Assembly (NCBI RefSeq): GCF_043290135.1
Contig: NC_134700.1
Span: 243,992,088-244,056,087, forward strand
Reading direction: 5' to 3'
DNA length: 64,000 bases
From: Rhipicephalus microplus
Lineage: Eukaryota > Arthropoda > Arachnida > Ixodida > Ixodidae
Of this stretch, positions 13,901 through 25,238 are shown in pieces (within the stretch, counting starts at the first letter, position 1; every line of letters begins with the position of its first letter). Both the position numbers and the translations under genes were made by a program. Under the pieces are notes generated by a model. That model had not been told where the DNA came from, did no database searches, and was given only the letters and a program-made list of their open reading frames with translations.

Positions 13901-14463
13901 GCAGAATATCGGCGACCGCTGCACGATTTCTGCATAGGGCCACGGGACGAGAAATGAGAGAAATAGAAATTGTCTGGGTACCAGCACACTCTGGGAACCC
14001 TGGGAACGAGGCGGCTCACCTGAATGCTCGAGGTTTCGTCAGCCGGGTAGGTGAGCCGCCAGTTCCGGGGAGGTCCGCGAGAGATGGGCTGGTGTCCTTT
14101 CATGACATAACGAATCATTATAAACTAGAGCGGAGGCTTTATCCGCCCCCGCACAAGCGGTTGACTAAGGCGCAGGAATGCGTCTGGAGAAAACTGCAGA
14201 CGCGATCTTTTCCCAACCCTTACGTGTTGAACTAAATGTACCCGGAGGAGATTAAGCCGCAATGCAAATGGTGTCAGGCTGTGGCAACATATAATCACAT
14301 ACTTTGGGAATGTAGCATAGTGCCGCCGCCGGTGGATATTATGCGTGATCCCTCTCTTGAGCACTGGGAGGCCGTGTTGACCAGCTCAGACCCAGTCGTC
14401 CAGTTAAGGGTCGTGGAGTGGGCCACACAGGTCGCCGCCAACCTTGGGTTGATGGCCATCTAA
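10894..14463 (+). pseudogene. LINE ORF2: APE endonuclease, reverse transcriptase, RNase H, CCHC finger; four in-frame stops
   Basis: Read through in a single frame this is 1189 codons. The APE-type endonuclease spans about residues 1-230, with WNCRG, LQEAS, NVYSSP, VVGDFNAPH and SDHYIL. The reverse transcriptase spans about 410-750, with AAGPDGV, LDLNKAFD, GTPQGSVLSP and the catalytic YADD at 12868-12879 (residue 659). RNase H follows with Asp (13702), Glu (13810) and Asp (13867), but His (14017) where a fourth Asp is expected. Near the end is CKWCQAVATYNHILWEC, a CX2CX7HX4C finger. Stops interrupt it at 12322 (TGA), 12403 (TGA), 13660 (TAA) and 14233 (TAA). The first two fall inside RT, so this copy cannot make a full enzyme. 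No frameshift is present, which suggests limited age, or sequence errors. Confidence 0.93.
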
Positions 14464-14517
14464 CACGGAATCATCCTCAGTTGCTTTCTGACGAAATAAA
14501 GTTTTTCCATCCATCCA
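14464..14517 (+). other. LINE 3' UTR and CCAT-type tail
   Basis: After the ORF2 stop come 54 bp holding AATAAA (14495-14500) and ending TTTTTCCATCCATCCA. A short tandem tail rather than poly(A) is usual for I-group elements. The CCAT unit differs from the GACT tail of the LINE ending at 35233, so the two belong to different families. Confidence 0.8.
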
Positions 14518-14531
14518 TTGGTGTTACGTGA

Positions 14532-14760
14532 CGTCAATGGATGATGAAAGATATGACTGGTGGAAACATGATAATCCTGACTGGCGTGTTATGTAAGAAC
14601 ATGACAACATACCACGCTTATAGCTTGCTACCGGCCATTTCGCTAGCTCCAAATGTACTAAATTTGTTCACACGTGACGTGAATGGATGACAAAGGTAAA
14701 CGACACATCCAAACATTCTCACGACACGGAATCATGACACGGAAGCCATGTACAGCATCA
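14532..14760 (+). repeat. 147-bp repeat continued after the LINE insertion
   Basis: The sequence resumes with the CGTCAATGGATGATGAAAG-type block. It then shows an ACCGGCCATTTCGCTAGCTC motif near 14630 and another ACGTGACGTGAATGGATGAC block near 14673-14692, matching the units at 7.4-7.9 kb. The LINE therefore split a pre-existing tandem array. Similarity fades by about 14760. Confidence 0.75.
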
Positions 14761-15274
14761 TTTACCTCCACCTCGTAACGTTGGTCTAATTTTAAAGTGA
14801 AATATCAACATTTCTCATTTGTGCTTCGCATATCATCGATTCTCACTGTACGTGGGATCTGACGATTTTTTCTCTGTCGAGCACTATTTTGTCGATTTAT
14901 TTCAATGATCCAGAATCCCATCAGACTAACCACAATATTCATTGAAGCAGTGGAAAAATATTCTTGGATAATTAACAAAATTTGCATGCTCAAGCTGCCG
15001 AGGCGCCATACGTTTATGCTACAGCTCGTTCACCCACATCGTTCATATGTTATCACATATTGCGCAGTAAGTAATATTTATGCGGTGAAACTACCATCCA
15101 ACCTGGCGTCTGCAGGCGTTCAGATAGCTTCACTAGAATAGCACGCTGGTGGCAGAATTGCAACCACTGTCGGAGAAAAAGTCAGTGGTTGCCCAGAAAC
15201 ACGCCCGCTCGCTCTTCCGAGCATGCAGCGTCCCTTAGCAGACGACAGCGGCGTTCCCTCGTAAACGGGCAGGT
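14761..15274. other. No gene recognised
   Basis: About 500 bp of unassigned AT-rich sequence with only short open frames lies between the satellite block and the truncated SINE. Confidence 0.6.
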
Positions 15275-15399
15275 AAGTTTTCGAAGGTCCCCCAGGTGGT
15301 CGAAATTTCGGGAGCCCTCCACTACGGCGTCTCTCATATTCATATGGTGGTTTTGGGACGTTAAACCCCACATATCAATCAACCAAGTTTTTGAAGGTC
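15275..15399 (+). mobile_element. 5'-truncated tick SINE with ~15-bp TSD
   Basis: The element proper is 15290-15384 and carries only the 3' part of the SINE body. It includes GGTCGAAATTTCGGGAGCCC, the ATTCATATGGTGGTTTTGGG segment and the ATCAATCA tail. AAGTTTTCGAAGGTC (15275-15289) and AAGTTTTTGAAGGTC (15385-15399) flank it with one mismatch, so this was a 5'-truncated insertion and not a later deletion. The tRNA head is absent. Confidence 0.85.
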
Positions 15400-17715
15400 T
15401 TTCTTGGGATACTCAAATGCCAAAATTTGGGTCTGAGAAAAAACAACAACGTAACACTGCGTCCTGTTATGTCCTTCAAGAAGTCTATTGACGAGCAGCA
15501 TTGAAGGCGTCATTAGCCTTTAGCGAAGGTGACCCGGTGAAGGCGGCGTTGGAAACTAAGTCTGCAACTGCAACTTCACTGGGCTGTCACATCTATCCTG
15601 TTCAAATTGCAGCTGGCCTGCTCATCACTCGCCTTCCTAAACCATAACACCGTCTGAGAAGAAAATACTGCTGAAGTGGCAAGTAATTGACTCTTCTCAA
15701 CCAGAGGCAACACATCGTCCGTCTTCGGGACTGTCGTTTCCTGTACCGGAGGCCTCGCAGTAGAGGGGCGTAAATAAATAATAAGGCGGGGCACCAGGTA
15801 AATTAATCTCAATGCAACGAAAGGCTGCCTCCGTTGTTTGTCGATGCTGCGAGGACAGAAGCGCGCGGCCCGTGAGGCACATCGCTCAACCTTCTCTTTG
15901 CAAGTGCAGCTTAAGCTCGTTCATACGTTCTCCCCATTCTCAAAACATTCTCGACGTTGTTACTTAAGCGATTTAAGCGAGACGACACGATCTTTCAGCG
16001 AATAGGGCTTGTGCATTCTATAGCATAATATGTTTCACGTTTTATTTTATGTTGCATGCACTACGAGGCATCTGGCTTGAGAGTCAGGTTGGGAGTAGAA
16101 CCTACCATTCGCTAGGGAACGTGTATACGCACGGGCTGACACTCTCTTTAACTGCGAATGTTGTAGCTATTGTGGACTTTGAGTTGTGAAGGCGTGTTTC
16201 TTGTGGATGTTTCCATGTTCTCTCGACGGGCTCCGGCTCTCCTCAGGCCCAGAGTACTTAGAGCAGATATGCGTGCGGTGATCACTCTAGTTTCCCAAGA
16301 ACGAGTGCACTTTTGTCTCTTATCGCAATGGAAGTAACTCAGTACGGTCATGTCACTCTTTCCATGCAATGCCAAAGCCGATTTCCGCACTAATAAAGCC
16401 AATTCATTTGCGTTGGCCGCGGAGAGCTCATTTGCACGAAGTATAAAGAAAAAAAACAGACTAGATGTAATGACCGGTACTGTTATCGGTGACAACACAG
16501 CGTATATGAAAGGCCAATCAACAAGAACTGTGGTTGTGCCATGTAGCACCGCTCCTGACCCTTGTCAAATAAACCGGACTACTATCACCGTTATTTGCGA
16601 CTTACTCAACAACCTATTCATTGAATATATATACAGTGAACACGGTTCTACACAGTTCTCACTTTCCACTTCATTCCAGCGTATGGCAAAACGCAATTAT
16701 AAGCGGCCATACACAAGCTTCAGCTTGACCCCTTCTATTAGTTTTATATATATTTTTCATAGTTTATCAATATTTTCGGGCAACTCGCTCTGGCGATTTT
16801 TAGAGTTGCCTGTAAGATAGTAAAGAGTCAGTGGCAGTGCCACTAAAAGAATGGTATGTCACACAAGGGAGCACTTGAATGTAAAAAAAAAAACCTTCAG
16901 TTTTACACTTTGGGCACGTGGACTGTCTCTTGCTTTCATTCTCTGCTCTTTTTATGTGTATTATTTGACTGTCTTCGTCATTTCGGTTAGTCAGAAAATG
17001 CCGAGCAATAACAATGCATTTGTTGAGACAAATAACCGCGGAGTGGCATACGACCATACGGCTTCCCGTTGCAACCTTGCGAAAACGAGGAAGCTTTCAA
17101 AATAGACGCATAATTTGCAAAAAGAAAAAGAGCAACGTAGAAAAAACGCTTAAGGTTTACGTATGCGAGCAGCTTCAGTGCTCTTGCGCGCATAGATGGG
17201 CTCACGTAGGCACACGTGCCAGACGAGCTCTCCGTGCGTGGCCATACGTGAGTGATGAAGCGGGTGTGCCTGCACTGCCTGTATATAGAAGCCGTTGAAG
17301 GCGTGCATGAGCGATGACCATTTTCTTCCGATTACCTTTTCTGTTTTATAACGAGCCGCTGGTGAAAATTGCAGAGCCGATGGACTTTCTCTATGTACGG
17401 CATCGTCTTTGGGTCACGTATTCGAGAGGGCCGGGTTGTTGAACGAACGAAAAATAATGGCACGCATGATTCGTTGACACCGAATCAGCACAATATCCGG
17501 GGCGGGATCGACAAACAGACGGTACACTGGACTATGCAGGAGCCGTTTATAGCAATCGAGAGAAGACAAATGTTTGATGCGTGCCCAAAACGCTTTCATT
17601 CGCCCTTCTGTGAGAAGCTTTCGGGCTGGGCAGTTATGTTTTTGAAATATGTGCATTTCTTTTTGAGTAATAATTATTATATACTTAAACAAAAATAAAA
17701 CAGGTAAAAAATTGA
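15400..17715. other. No gene recognised
   Basis: Open frames here reach about 155 codons (for example 16350-16820 plus) but none shows a known motif or a coherent gene context. No repeat family was identified with confidence. Confidence 0.55.
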
Positions 17716-17813
17716 CCCCGTATCTGCATGTCTCACTGCAAATGTCGTCGAAAGACGATAATAGTCCTTCGTCTGGGGAGAGTGGATAAAACTTTTGTTT
17801 GATTCTCTGCGCA
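17716..17813 (+). repeat. Dispersed repeat fragment shared with 38447-38541
   Basis: CCCCGTATCTGCATGT, then GCAAATGTCGTCGAAAGAC, and further on TTTGATTCTCTGCGCA, recur in reverse orientation at 38447-38541. There they lie inside an inverted-repeat-bounded element. This copy is diverged and I could not find its ends. Confidence 0.65.
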
Positions 17814-18364
17814 TGATAGAAAGAAATGAGCACAAAAGAAGCAGTTAATTGGGTTGCTATAAATGTCGAGCGATGCCCACGCTGCATAATAAAGACGGGA
17901 AGGAGAAAACAGTTCTGCTGCAAAGGTGAAGCCATGAATGCAATGCAACGAATTGTAACGTTATACGAAAAAAAATTGAGTCACTTCCACACCAAGTAAA
18001 AGCTGCCCGCAAACGACAGAACTTTTGATTCGCGCGTGTCTTCGCTGTGTTTGTATGGTAGTTACTATTTGTTCCTGTTACTTTTTTCGGGTGATTGTGA
18101 CATGTTTATCTCGTTGTTCTTTTCTTGTAAGTATCAGAATTGTGTTACGATGATCTATTCCCTCTTCTATGGTCTACTTTGTACTGTTTTTCCACCGTTG
18201 CCGTTCCAAGCGCAGTGCGTCTAATAGTCGGCGCTCCAAGGCTGTCGCTTCGCGGGCTCTGAATTAGCCTTCCGGCGCCGTTGGCATTCCAAACGGGCCA
18301 GCTGCTCGGCTTATGTGTATCGAACTGAATTTGCGTGTCGCTGCGCTTGACTGTCTTAAGCGCC
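17814..18364. other. No gene recognised
   Basis: Unassigned sequence with short open frames only, between the dispersed repeat fragment and the inverted repeat at 18365. Confidence 0.55.
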
Positions 18365-18837
18365 GTACACTGTCGTCCTTTATGAAAGGGAACACGCGAA
18401 CGCGTGGCCTGTGCTCTGTGGCGGCTGCCTACAGCACCATCAACCGACAAGTGAAGAAAGCACGTTCGCTTTTGGCGTTATCTATTGCCAAGCATGATAA
18501 CGAGTTATGACCGGTAGACAAACGCTGCTAGATTACGTTCCTTTCCCGCGTACGCGGTGAGCGATACCGGGTGATTACTGCAGCTTGCGCCGTAGTCGCG
18601 CACAACGTTTGATATGTTGGCAGTGAACTACGCGTGGAGTGAGCAGAGAGAGAGAGAGTGCAATCTAGCAGCACTTGTCTAACCGCAATGACGTAAATTT
18701 TTATTATTTTTTTGCAACAGATGACGCTGAAAGCGAACGTGTTTTCTTTTACTATCGGTTGATTGTGCTGTAGGCAGCCGCCGCAAAGCGCAGGCCACGT
18801 GTTCGCGTGTTCCCTTTCATAAAGGATGACAGTGTAC
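18365..18837. repeat. Inverted repeat: ~115-bp arms about 243 bp apart
   Basis: The left arm 18365-18479 begins GTACACTGTCGTCCTTTATG. The right arm 18723-18837, read on the minus strand, begins GTACACTGTCATCCTTTATG and stays closely similar (roughly 85-90% by eye) to the end of the arm. Because the arms are inverted, near-identical short open frames (SSFMKGNTRTRG) appear on opposite strands; these are not genes. It could be a foldback transposon or two copies of one family inserted head to head. The spacer contains an (AG)n run near 18646-18657. Confidence 0.8.
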
Positions 18838-20326
18838 ATGTATACGCGCTACCCTTTGTAGTCACATGCGCTTCTAAAGTGTATACATTGGCGCAACCAG
18901 TCGAAGCTTCTTTCCTTTGGGATGGCCTCAATTTTCGCAACTTTCTCACGCGAACGATAAGTATGCTTCTAAGTTATCTTTGAAATTTTATTATACTATT
19001 TTTTGCTTCATGTTCTATTTTTCGAGCCTTGTGCGAGTCAGATATTTTTTGTGACATCCCGTATCGTGGCGGCTTTCAGATTTTTGGTTAAACGAATAGG
19101 CCAAAGCTTTCACTAAGCTGCGCAAGCCGTGAAACAGTGAAATTGATCGATTCTGAAGATTGCTACATTGTTTTCGGGCAGGCAGCCAGTAGTCTACTAG
19201 CGCAAACGTAGCGAAGGAAACTCTGACGTTATCATGACTTCTATGATGACGCCACAGCCCTCAGTGAAAAAAGAAAAAAAAGTGCCTTTAAGAAGATCCT
19301 GTAAGAGCAAACACATATTTCGCATTATAAAGCCAACGCCTCCTTTATTTCTTTTAATGCCAGTGCAAATGCGCGCTTCTCAATGAGAGCAGTCGGTCCG
19401 CTTTAGTTGAAGTGGTCGTGATGCAACGCTACGTGATGGGTAGCGCTGCTTGCGTCATACGTGCTTCCGAGCGCTTTTCCCCCGCAGATGCGATAGACGT
19501 GTTCCCAACTCCAATATCATACGTCTGTCAGATTTCTTCCTTCGGGCTCCTTCTCTGCGGCTCGAACCAATGCCGCCGCCGCATCACAGCGCAGCGCATG
19601 CAGTAGCGTTGCAGTAATGATTCCCCATTGGTTGCCCAAATGGCGCCACCAATGGCGACCCGTTATCGCAAAACGTCGTATGTTTTACAGAGTCAGCCAG
19701 ACCTGCAATGTTATGAACATGAGCAATGCAAGACGCCACCCCACGGATCTGTACACAACCGAAGAAAAAAATTGCTTCAAATGATTTCTGTTGTGAGGCA
19801 CTGCATGAGGGGTTCTCTCTCCATGACCGCAGAGAAAACGCGAAGGCTATAGCGATGGGCGACAGCAGAAAAAAACTAGAAGAGAGGACGGTGAAGCCTG
19901 GATCGGGCACATCTTACTGGCATTAATCAAATAGAGGAGATCCCTCTGAAAGTGAACGTGACCAGGAAAAATGTGCGTATACAACGTACCATTATCACTA
20001 CCCGCTATGCGTCCCAAAAATACCGCAACCAACGAAACGGCCTCATGATAGGGTGGCTTACGTATTATTTTCGTTAGTGCGCCTATAGTAGCGTCTTCCC
20101 ACATCTAATGAAAAGACGCATTTGACAGAGATAGGTCGGCCAGCCTGTCTGAAGCACCTTTGCATTCAACGTTGGCACAACGTGTCTCCACCTGTATATT
20201 GGGTAGAGGAAGTCGGATGATTACTCAGGTTCCTCTCCCAAGACGCCTGTTCACCACGTTCCGGTGTAGGCACGTTGCCAGCCACCACCTCGAGGTATCC
20301 GCATGCACCGTACTGTTGAAGACCCC
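18838..20326. other. No gene recognised
   Basis: Unassigned sequence. Open frames up to about 108 codons on either strand carry no recognisable domain. Confidence 0.55.
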
Positions 20327-20555
20327 GCCACAATGGTCCAGTAGCTAAAGTACTCGGCTGCTGACCTGCAGGTCGCGGGATTGAATCCCGGCTGGGCGGC
20401 TGCATTTCCGATGGAGGCGGAATTGCTGCAGGCCCGTGTGCTCAGATTTGGGTGCACGTTAAAGCACCCCAGATGGTCCGAATTTCCGAAGCCCTCCATC
20501 GTTTCTCACAACCATATGGTGGTTTTAGGATGCTAAACCACACATATGAATTAAT
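20327..20555 (+). mobile_element. Full-length tick SINE, diverged
   Basis: Plus orientation. A-box-like sequence TGGTCCAGTAGCTAAAG lies near 20334 and a B-box-like GGGATTGAATCCC at 20377-20389. The body contains GATGGAGGCGGAATTGCTGC and CATATGGTGGTTTTAGGATG. The (ATCA)-type tail has decayed to ATGAATTAAT. No convincing TSD remains, so this is an older copy than the one at 6.1 kb. Confidence 0.85.
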
Positions 20556-22571
20556 GTGCTGATGATGCTCGTGAGCTCATACGTGCTCTGCCCAAGACAA
20601 AGGCGAGCCAGAAGAGATCGATGATAGGCCTCATTAAACGAAACCAAAGTGTTAGTACATTTCCTTCACAAGCCACACCTGTTGAGCTCTCAAACAGCAC
20701 CTACTTTTTCAAGCTGTCCGCGGCCCATCCAAGACAATGTCCGGCTGCCAGCTTTTGGCATAGAATGTAACAGTTGGAGCCTTTTCTCCGGCAGAATCGG
20801 GCTCCCCTGTTATTGGCGTGGTTCGTGGACTTACAACGTCTCAAAGCAATGTATGTTATCAAATACAGTGTAGTGGAGTGCTGCGGACCATTTATGCTAC
20901 CCGAGTTCTGTAACGTGCAGTCACATTGCACAGTTGGCGGATCACAACCACTTAGCTTCGATCGAAATGCGACTGCCATAGCCAGTGTCCAACTATTGTT
21001 TTTCGGGTCAACGCCCGAGAAGTGTAATCGCAGACCCACCAAGGTGGCACAGTCCGTCAGGGACAGACAATTTTCGAGACGTAACACGGTTTCTCGTATC
21101 GAACATTCCACGTCCTTTCTCGCACTTATGCCGTGATGGCGCGCTCCGTACGCGTGCTCGTGCGTTCTTCTTGCTTGTCCACGCACCGCGTGGTGCAGCA
21201 GAAGATCCTACCGAAATAACCGAAACCGCTACATTACAACCATTTGGTGTTGATTTAAGCCGTGAGGACGGTTTCAAGCATGAGCATTTCCTTTGCCACT
21301 CCAGATAATTTCTCACTAACAGGTCAATAAGTTTAACACCTTGAATTACAAAAATCATAAAGCGAATGATTGTTTTTATCGTTACTGATATTCTAGACTC
21401 GAACGTAAGCAATAGCGTCAACATGAGTGTGGTTATAAATTTTGCTGCAGCTTAAATGACAGGTATACTGGCGAAAGAAAGCGGCCACTCGGAGCACCGT
21501 TTCCGACTGGACGGCGATGCTACGCATCGTAATTCTCGAGCTGATGATAGACGTTCGTCTGTATTTTTTCATCTCCCAGTCTAAATACTTGCTCGCCATG
21601 AAATCGTTCGGAATCGAAGCGGCTATGCATATGAGCCGGCTGGGCTCACAGGGTCCTTGGTGCGCTTGGGTTTCGCTTTTATGAGCTGCGTAGGTCTACT
21701 AGCCTGAGCTTTTACAACCAGACAGGAGATAAAATGATACGCCTTTGCCCGGGCAGCGCTGCAAGAGTGGAAGTGATCGGCACTCCCGCACCGCTTTCTC
21801 GTTTTTGGTAGCCTCCATTGTAGGCCACGTGATGACGTTTCGGAGCTGCCGATTCTTTGTGTACTTTTGCAGGAGACTATATTACCCGACTGGTTGGTGC
21901 GTAACCAAGTGGAACAACGGGGCATCATTAAACTCTTCCGACACAGCTCGAATACTTTTTGCGTCTATCTACAATACACTGTAGGATGCACCAGCAGCAC
22001 ATAAAAACAAAACATCTTTCTAAAAGTTAGTGTTGGAGGGGTCTAGTTGGTTTGTCCTTACCATGAGAACTCGAAATGAGATGGGGATAAGAGAACAGAG
22101 CAGAAGGCAGGATAAACTTAAACTAAAAAAATGCTGACTAAAACCAGACAGCCTCGCCTCCTCGAACAATGCGCGCGCGCAAAAACAACATTGTCCTCAT
22201 GAACGTAGTCCACTCGGCCATTAATCAAAGCTCCATCTCCACGAAAAATGTCAAGCGCTTCCTTAAATGTTGCACTTCGCGTTAGGTTACAGAACCAAAG
22301 GGAGCCTGCAGTCATGAGTTGTAAATTTCTTGCATTTAATGTTGGTGAATAGTTTTTTTACAGGGTGGACAATGGCGCCACGTGTAACGCAATATTACCA
22401 GAGACCGACTGTTTGAGTAGTTGCCGGAAGATTAGACTAAATGTGCGCTCATAAGAGAACAGAACCGCATTATTGTCGCCAAGATGTCTAAGAGGAAACA
22501 TTCAGTCACAAAGAGAACTGTACGTTAGAAAGTTCAAACACTATCTTGCAGGAGATAATATTATAAGTTTT
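20556..22571. other. No gene recognised
   Basis: About 2 kb without an identifiable gene. The longest frames (20701-21186 minus, 161 codons; 21008-21424 minus, 138 codons) look like chance frames: no known motif and extensive overlap with other open frames. Confidence 0.5.
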
Positions 22572-22690
22572 GCTGGCGTTTAACGTCCCAAAATCACCGT
22601 GTCATTATGAAAGAGGCTGTAGTGAAGAACCCTGGAAATTCCGACTACGTGGTGTTCTTTACGTGCACCTAAATCTAAGTGCACAGGCAT
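22572..22690 (-). mobile_element. SINE fragment (3' body)
   Basis: Minus orientation. GGCGTTTAACGTCCCAAAAT and the following AAATTCCGACTACGTGGTG-type segments match the 3' body of the other copies. The tRNA head and the tandem tail are missing, and no TSD was found. Confidence 0.75.
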
Positions 22691-23348
22691 GGACTATTGC
22701 AAGCCAGCCTATATAGTGTCAGTAAGGTGAAGCTTAAGTTTCTAAAAGCACACAACCGGGCGCAGAATACGATCTGCTATACGCGTGCAAAGTTTTTGCA
22801 CCCCCTCCCCCTTCCTCACTCTCGCCGCTGTCTTGTATATCTCTCCGATATTCGGCCAAATTCGCCTTGAAAGTCCGCACGAGAAATCGAACGCTCCACG
22901 CTGCCTTAAATTTCGGAAAGAACCGCAAGTGCTCGCCTGCTAGCTTCAATCAAAGCACAAGTTGGTCCCTGGCAACGGGAAGAAGCACATCTGGATGATC
23001 GACACTTCGATCAGCCACGCCGTTTTAATTAAACGTATACTTCCTGCAGCTCTCAAGATTTCCAGCCTCGGCTTTCCTGCAACATGTCTCGTTTGACGTC
23101 CCCAAACGGACACATTCAACGCCTCCACCGCTTTCGGCGGAGAGAACCAGCCACAGGCGCGCTCCAGACAACCCGGCGCCCGGCGAGGCAAAGTCGATGC
23201 GGCAGCGACGCCTTTAGGGCCAAGCGCAAAATTAAGGAATATAGCTATGTCTACGACGCACCCCGGACATTCCAACGCTATTGTCCTCGGTCATCGCCCT
23301 TTCGTTCCTTGCGCACGCAGACAAAGAGAGTCGGCTCTGCGCGCGCGC
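22691..23348. other. No gene recognised
   Basis: Moderately GC-rich, with overlapping open frames on both strands (for example 22946-23275 minus and 23084-23461 plus) but no domain. The plus-strand frame runs into the CA/CGCA array. Confidence 0.5.
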
Positions 23349-23443
23349 GGACACACGCACACGCACACACACGCACGCACACGCACACACACGCACGCAC
23401 ACGCACGCACACGCACGCACACGCACGCACACGCGCGCACACC
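23349..23443 (+). repeat. (CA)n/(CGCA)n microsatellite
   Basis: About 95 bp of interspersed ACAC and ACGC units, giving stop-free TH/RT frames on one strand and CV/RV frames on the other. No coding meaning. Confidence 0.9.
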
Positions 23444-23654
23444 CTCCTGGCACATGTGTGATGGGACTAGTCCAAAGTTAACAAGGGCTTGCTATGATGC
23501 AAGTTGGATAATGCCAAACCCTGTCTTCGCCTTCGCAATATCTTATGCTTTGTTGATTAACAAATAATCGAGCTCTAGTGAGCAACGTGAACTCTGCTCT
23601 TTACAGACAATGAATGCGACGATAGTGTGTCAGCTTGGGCTAGTTGTTATGGCA

Positions 23655-23782
23655 TGACGATAGTTATAGCGCGAGAACAAAACGACGACACAGAGACAAG
23701 AAGGACACGTGTGTCTTTTATGTCTTTCGTGTCCTTCTTGTTTCCGTGTCGTCGTTTTGTTCTCGCGCTATAACTATCGTCA
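23655..23782. mobile_element. Foldback element: 55-bp arms around an 18-nt loop
   Basis: The left arm 23655-23709 (starting TGACGATAGTTATAGCGCG) is the reverse complement of the right arm 23728-23782 with about two mismatches. The loop is 23710-23727. The sequence could form one long hairpin. Such short, non-coding, near-palindromic elements are usually MITE or foldback type. The duplicated GACGATAG just outside the right end (about 23785) could be part of a duplication, but I could not define a TSD. Confidence 0.85.
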
Positions 23783-24497
23783 CGCGACGATAGTGTCCGC
23801 GTCATACAATAACGAACTAGTGATCAATATACCGTATGGTGAAGTAGCGCACTCTTGACAGGAACAAAGCGGGTACTTTACCGTACACGTTATAATGATA
23901 AGTCAGGAACTAGTACTCTCTACCTTAACAAACTAGCGCGTTCATTAAAAAAAAAAACTTGCAGACTGGCGGTACACTTGGCTGAATGTTCCGACTTATC
24001 GACGTGGAACCCGATTTCGCAGTCGCTCGCCGGGGCAATCGAACACTGGAAGAGGAAACGCGTCACCACGCATTCTGTAGCAAACAAAAGAGGTCTGTGG
24101 GTCACGTGGGCATATGGTGGCCGCACTTTGAGGCCAAAGTGAGAGCGCCCCAGAGCACTCGATTTCGAGAAGCCGAACGTGACGAGCGGCGCCACAGCAC
24201 TCTGGTGCACTCGACCAGTCGAAGGCGCCATTAATGTGTTAAAGGCGGCTCGTGGAGAGAAAAAAATGAATAAAACACGGGTAAAGTCAACTCTGCATGC
24301 AGTACACTTTGGTAAGATTCAAATTTTTTCTAATTTATTAGTCAGCACATCAACGATTTGTTTCAACTGCACATACATTTAACCCGTATAAACACGCGAC
24401 TGATCCCTCACGCACAGCCAGGCACCAAAAGAATAACTTCCCATTACAGTCGTACGCGTAGAAGTGCTTTATATCGATGGTATGTCACGCGCGATTT
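23783..24497. other. No gene recognised
   Basis: Short overlapping frames up to 103 codons on both strands, none with a recognisable domain. Confidence 0.55.
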
Positions 24498-25164
<667 letters not shown>

Positions 25165-25238
25165 AGGGTCCCGGAAGCAATCGAACCCAAGCATTCTGCG
25201 TGGCAGTCAAGCATTCTACCACAGAGCTACGCCAGGTC
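25165..25238 (-). mobile_element. tRNA-Gly(GCC)-like SINE head
   Basis: On the minus strand this reads like a degenerate tRNA-Gly. The A-box-like TGGCGTAGCTCTGTGG is the complement of 25219-25234. A GCC anticodon position is at 25202-25204 and a B-box-like GGGTTCGATTG is the complement of 25178-25188. Stem pairing is imperfect and flanking sequence continues into a repeat-like body, so a SINE head or tRNA pseudogene is likelier than a working tRNA. The body would extend to lower coordinates; its end is unclear. Confidence 0.6.

Larger units (their letters stand above)
8822..14531 (+). mobile_element. Near-complete I-group non-LTR retrotransposon (LINE) with 14-bp TSD
   Basis: The element proper is 8836-14517 (about 5.7 kb). 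The 14-mer TTGGTGTTACGTGA occurs at 8822-8835 and again at 14518-14531, a perfect target-site duplication that fixes both ends. The layout is a 5' UTR of about 290 bp, ORF1 (nucleic-acid-binding, CCHC knuckles), an overlapping ORF2 (endonuclease, RT, RNase H, CCHC finger), a 54-bp 3' UTR with AATAAA at 14495-14500, and a short CCAT-type tail. The RNase H domain after RT and the short-tandem-repeat tail instead of poly(A) place it in the I group of LINE clades. The exact clade needs a tree. It sits inside the 147-bp repeat, so the repeat predates it. No 5' truncation is evident. Confidence 0.93.

Noticed and set aside
17414..17935. 173-codon minus-strand frame
   Set aside because: No recognisable motif; overlaps a dispersed repeat (17716-17813) and other frames.
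21623..21984. THAP-type zinc finger or transposase exon
   Set aside because: A few Cys/His residues on either strand, but spacing does not fit a THAP motif and the frames are short.
25165..25238. Functional tRNA-Gly gene
   Set aside because: A and B boxes are visible, but stems are mismatched and the context is repeat-like; more likely a SINE head or pseudogene.
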